Made by a program: the position numbers and the translations under genes. From the NCBI GenBank assembly GCA_964360375.1, contig CAYHWG010000012.1, positions 1 to 21,868 on the forward strand: a DNA stretch of 21,868 bases, given 5' to 3'. Positions 19,250-21,868 of this stretch are shown piece by piece. The notes below the pieces were generated by a model. It was not told where the DNA came from. It saw only the letters and a list, made by a program, of their open reading frames with translations, and did not search any database. Numbering within the stretch: the stretch's first letter is position 1; the number at the start of each line of letters is the position of its first letter. This DNA comes from XYB2-FULL-45-11 sp964360375. GTDB lineage: Bacteria > Patescibacteriota > Patescibacteriia > UBA9934 > GWF2-40-263.

Positions 19250-19876
19250 CTATTTTTTTAACGGATTATTCTGTAGATACAACCGAATCGGCAAAAGAAA
19301 AAACGAACCGAGTGCTCCAACGAGCACCACAAGCACGATGAGTGTTCTAAATCCATACGTGACAGCCATCATCCCTCCAATCACCGCCGTTGCTGCCGCG
19401 CATAAATCCGTCAACGTATAATAAATTCCCCATTCACTTCCTTCTCTGTGTTTATCGAGATGTTTTGTAAACATCGACATGAAGGATGGATATAAAGCTG
19501 CGGAACAGATTCCGTAGATGAATTGAACGATATAAAGCTGCATGGGTGTGTGAATCACAAGGTAAAAAAGTGGTAAGAGGGCTGAAGTAACCGTTCCAAC
19601 AAAAATAAACCAAAAATTCACTCGTTCAGAACGAATGCGATCAATCGTCGTTGAAAATGGAATTTGAAAAATACCTTTTGTAAACAAAAAAACAGATGTT
19701 GCCACTCCGACGACTTCCGCGGTACCTCCTTCAATAAATCCCGCAATAAACAAAGCAAAAATCGGACCGATAAATCCTACACTCCCGCGCCAAACAATAT
19801 CCGCAATAATAAGGCAACGAATAATTGGATTCATGTCTTGTAATAAATAGTGTTTCCAGAAGAGAGAGCGTTTCAT
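19250..19876 (-). CDS. Half-length MFS-like membrane protein (copy 2)
   Basis: 208 residues with six predicted membrane helices, corresponding to the N-terminal half of a Major Facilitator protein. The loop after helix 2 reads IDRIRSERVNF, in the place of the MFS A-motif. It shares the blocks LFYLVIHTPMQLY, FQIPFS and SEWGIY.TLTD with copy 1 and is clearly a paralogue. It starts eight bases after the copy 1 stop. No helix 7-12 partner is fused or adjacent, so function would require pairing of halves. Substrate unknown. Confidence 0.85.
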   Translation of the reverse strand: MKRSLFWKHYLLQDMNPIIRCLIIADIVWRGSVGFIGPIFALFIAGFIEGGTAEVVGVATSVFLFTKGIFQIPFSTTIDRIRSERVNFWFIFVGTVTSALLPLFYLVIHTPMQLYIVQFIYGICSAALYPSFMSMFTKHLDKHREGSEWGIYYTLTDLCAAATAVIGGMMAVTYGFRTLIVLVVLVGALGSFFLLPIRLYLQNNPLKK

Positions 19877-19884
19877 AAATCACG

Positions 19885-20499
19885 TTATTTCAAACGCATA
19901 AAGGGTCGTAACGGATACAAAAAGAACGTCCCGAGAAGACTCACACCGACAACCAATAGAATCAATGCATGAAAACCTGTCGTCGCTACCATGATTCCTC
20001 CAATCGTTGCTGCAATCGCAGAACTGAAATCTGTAAGCGTAAAATAAATTCCCCATTCACTGCATTCTTTATTTTTATCCATATGGCGAGAAATAATCGC
20101 CATAAAAGAGGGAAATGTTGCAGCTAACATGAGCCCGTAAAGAAATTGAACCAAATAAAGCTGCATGGGTGTGTGAATCACCAGATAAAAAAGCGGAATG
20201 AGTGCAGCCAACACAGATCCAATCATTAAGATCCAAAAATCATCCTTTTCTCCTCGTATCCGATCAATGATCGAAGCGAACGGAATTTGAAAAATACTTT
20301 TTGTTAAAAGATAAATGGTGGTAGCTATTCCAGCAACACGTGCATCCCCTCCTTGGATATAATCCACAATAAACAAAGAAAAAATAGGGCCAAGAAATCC
20401 AAGAGCTCCAATCCAAATGACATCGGACATGATCATGAACCGAACCACAATATTCATGTTCAATAAAAAATATTCTCGAAAATGAAAAAATTTTTGCAT
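19885..20499 (-). CDS. Half-length MFS-like membrane protein (copy 1)
   Basis: 204 residues with six predicted helices: about 18-48, 55-77, 88-108, 112-135, 150-175 and 178-198. The loop after helix 2 carries IDRIRGEKDDF. Half or more of the aligned positions look identical to copy 2 by eye, and the DNA for LFYLVIHTPMQLY is nearly identical, which points to fairly recent tandem duplication. A perfect extended promoter (TG-C-TATAAT) lies upstream. Whether it transports anything is not visible. Confidence 0.85.
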   Translation of the reverse strand: MQKFFHFREYFLLNMNIVVRFMIMSDVIWIGALGFLGPIFSLFIVDYIQGGDARVAGIATTIYLLTKSIFQIPFASIIDRIRGEKDDFWILMIGSVLAALIPLFYLVIHTPMQLYLVQFLYGLMLAATFPSFMAIISRHMDKNKECSEWGIYFTLTDFSSAIAATIGGIMVATTGFHALILLVVGVSLLGTFFLYPLRPFMRLK

Positions 20500-20511
20500 A
20501 GAGACAAATCA

Positions 20512-20520
20512 ATTATAGCA
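20512..20520 (-). promoter_or_regulatory. Perfect extended -10 promoter of the MFS pair
   Basis: On the minus strand it reads TG-C-TATAAT (20520-20512), a full consensus hexamer with TG extension. It ends 12 bases before the ATG at 20499, giving an mRNA leader of about five bases. Confidence 0.75.
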
Positions 20521-20548
20521 AAAAATTGCTTCTTTTATAAATGACCGA

Positions 20549-20577
20549 TTGACACAAGCCTTCGTTTTCCGTATTCT
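20549..20577 (+). promoter_or_regulatory. Promoter of dus
   Basis: TTGACA (20549-20554), a 17-base spacer and TATTCT (20572-20577, 4 of 6). The -10 ends nine bases before the ATG at 20587, so the leader is two to four bases at most and no Shine-Dalgarno exists. Confidence 0.7.
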
Positions 20578-20586
20578 TTCACCGAT

Positions 20587-21621
20587 ATGAACCTGAATTG
20601 GTCACAATTATCCCGTCCGATCATAGCTCTATCCCCCATGGCCGACATGACCGATTCGGCGTTTTGTCGCATCGTAAAATCAATCGCCTCTCCGATTGTT
20701 TTTCGAGAAATGGTCTCTGCCGAGGCGATTGTTCGACACAATAACAAGACACTTGAGATGACAGACATCCATTCGGATGAACGTCCGCTTGTACAACAAC
20801 TCTTTGGCAGTGATCCAGACATGATGGCTGAGGCGACAAGAATCATTGATGAAAAACATAACCCTGAAGGATTTGATGTGAACATGGGATGCCCTGTCTA
20901 TAAAATCGTTCACAATTTCAACGGATGTGCGCTCATGCAAGATCCAGAGCGTGCAACAAACATTATCCGTAAAATGAAGGCAGTAACAAAAAAACCGGTC
21001 TCTGTAAAAATCCGACTCGGATGGAATGATCCGACGGAATGTTTTACCTTTGCAAAAGTCCTTGAAGACGCCGGAGCGGATTTAATCACCGTCCACGGAC
21101 GCACAAAAGCACAAGGCTACAGTGGAATATCTGATTGGGATAGCATTCGTAGGCTCAAAGAAAAAATTTCGATTCCATTGCTTGCAAACGGTGATATCTT
21201 TACAGCTCCCCTTATTGTCGAAGCGCTCAAAGAAACCTCCTGTGATGGAGTTTTAATCGCGCGTGGAGCGCTTGGAAACCCATGGATTTTTTCACAGGTC
21301 GAAGAATTGCTCGCGGGCAAACAAGCCACACCGATCACACTCAATCATCGAATCGACATTATCGTAAAACATCTCCGTTTACACATCGAACAATATGGAG
21401 AGACCTCTGTTCCGACATTTCGCAAACATCTGACGTGGTATCTCAAAGGTCTCGATGGCTCAAAACAATTCAAAGAGCAATTACACACAGCAACAACACA
21501 ACAACAAGTTAAAATGATTCTTGAAACCATGCGAGAGGATGGGCTCGGTGACAAACAAACCCTCGCGCACAGAGACGCTGTACACCCGGATGCCGGAAAA
21601 CGTATGCGACTCACAAAATAA
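20587..21621 (+). CDS. dus: tRNA-dihydrouridine synthase
   Basis: Flavin enzyme that reduces uridines in the tRNA D-loop. 344 residues. The TIM-barrel opening PIIALSPMADMTDSAF binds FMN. Catalytic Cys102 sits in DVNMGCPV, HGRTKAQGYSG follows near 170-180, and ANGDI near 200 is a phosphate-binding loop. Family length and motifs are complete. The usual K-x-G-x-G-A-A-L-L segment reads HNFNGCALM, a mild deviation. It is followed after one base (TAA-T-ATG) by the RimK-like gene. The subfamily (DusA/B/C) is not resolved. Confidence 0.95.
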   Translation: MNLNWSQLSRPIIALSPMADMTDSAFCRIVKSIASPIVFREMVSAEAIVRHNNKTLEMTDIHSDERPLVQQLFGSDPDMMAEATRIIDEKHNPEGFDVNMGCPVYKIVHNFNGCALMQDPERATNIIRKMKAVTKKPVSVKIRLGWNDPTECFTFAKVLEDAGADLITVHGRTKAQGYSGISDWDSIRRLKEKISIPLLANGDIFTAPLIVEALKETSCDGVLIARGALGNPWIFSQVEELLAGKQATPITLNHRIDIIVKHLRLHIEQYGETSVPTFRKHLTWYLKGLDGSKQFKEQLHTATTQQQVKMILETMREDGLGDKQTLAHRDAVHPDAGKRMRLTK

Positions 21622-21622
21622 T

Positions 21623-21868
21623 ATGCACATCGCGATTCTTATTTTTTCTGAACCAGATCAAGAAAAATCAACGTGTGTGGGACGACTCGAGGAAGCGGCT
21701 CGTGCACGCGGACATGAAGTCACACGACTCTATGAACCGTTTTTGTGTTTTCTTCAAACAGAAAACGGCATACAAATATCCCATCGAGGAAAACCATTGC
21801 CGAACATCGATCTTATTTTATGTCGACCGAACTTTATTGAAGAACCGTCTCTTCATATTCACACAACC
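21623..21868 (+). CDS. RimK-like ATP-grasp ligase, N-terminal fragment
   Basis: Incomplete at the window edge; 82 residues are visible. The start MHIAILIFSEPD and then GRLEEAARARGHEVTRLYEP match the N-terminal pre-ATP-grasp domain of RimK/glutamate-ligase-like proteins (MKIAILS...L.EAA..RGHEV). GKPLPNIDLILCRP fits the strand where relatives have LP..DAVIPR. The ATP-grasp motifs lie beyond the window, so the substrate is unknown. Start and spacing (one base after dus stop) indicate a shared transcript. Confidence 0.7.
   Translation, partial: MHIAILIFSEPDQEKSTCVGRLEEAARARGHEVTRLYEPFLCFLQTENGIQISHRGKPLPNIDLILCRPNFIEEPSLHIHTT

Overview
The window looks like a chromosomal segment of a Patescibacteria (Candidate Phyla Radiation) bacterium, most likely Parcubacteria-like. 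The grounds are compact genes, a minimal set of information-processing enzymes (LigA, GatCA, LepA, RecJ, RNase HI, Dus), a thin type IV pilus locus, several short lineage-type hypothetical proteins, half-length MFS proteins, and GC-rich palindromes inserted in frame inside conserved genes (the Pro-Ala-Gly-Arg-Gln module). TGA is used as an ordinary stop (zwf, rnhA, VKOR, a 31-residue gene), which argues against the recoded Gracilibacteria/Absconditabacteria. The phylum call is inference; there is no rRNA gene in the window.

Layout. 1-389: non-coding DNA with nested inverted repeats and two terminators. 390-2355: a lipoprotein gene (minus) divergent from zwf (plus, G6PDH with a palindromic insert). 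2437-3392: two plus-strand hypotheticals. 3362-7883 (minus): ligA-gatC-gatA-lgt, downstream of a short HTH-like gene (7946-8215) with its own promoter and palindrome. 8314-11124 (minus): pilM - receiver domain - prepilin - prepilin peptidase. 11140-11562: rnhA. 11628-15790 (minus): lepA - 31-aa membrane protein - recJ - NYN nuclease. 15881-16959 (plus): an XRE-type regulator, then a Fic antitoxin with a decayed Fic toxin. 16989-19187 (minus): thioredoxin-like protein - VKOR - beta-CASP RNase. 19250-20499 (minus): tandem half-MFS paralogues. 20587-21868 (plus): dus and the start of a RimK-like ATP-grasp gene that runs off the window.

How the genes work together. LigA, RecJ and RNase HI serve DNA replication and repair. 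GatCA, LepA and Dus serve translation and tRNA maturation. Lgt would lipidate the lipoprotein at the left end. PilD would process the adjacent prepilin, which however lacks the expected Gly at -1. The thioredoxin-like protein and VKOR form a DsbA/DsbB-like pair for extracytoplasmic disulfides.

Expression signals. Most genes that head a transcription unit have a -10 hexamer only about 7-12 bases before the start codon and no Shine-Dalgarno, which suggests leaderless mRNAs. Only two genes (2437 and 15881) show a consensus TTGACA promoter, a leader and a clear Shine-Dalgarno. Four operon junctions have the form stop-T-ATG. No tRNA, rRNA, CRISPR array or transposase was found.
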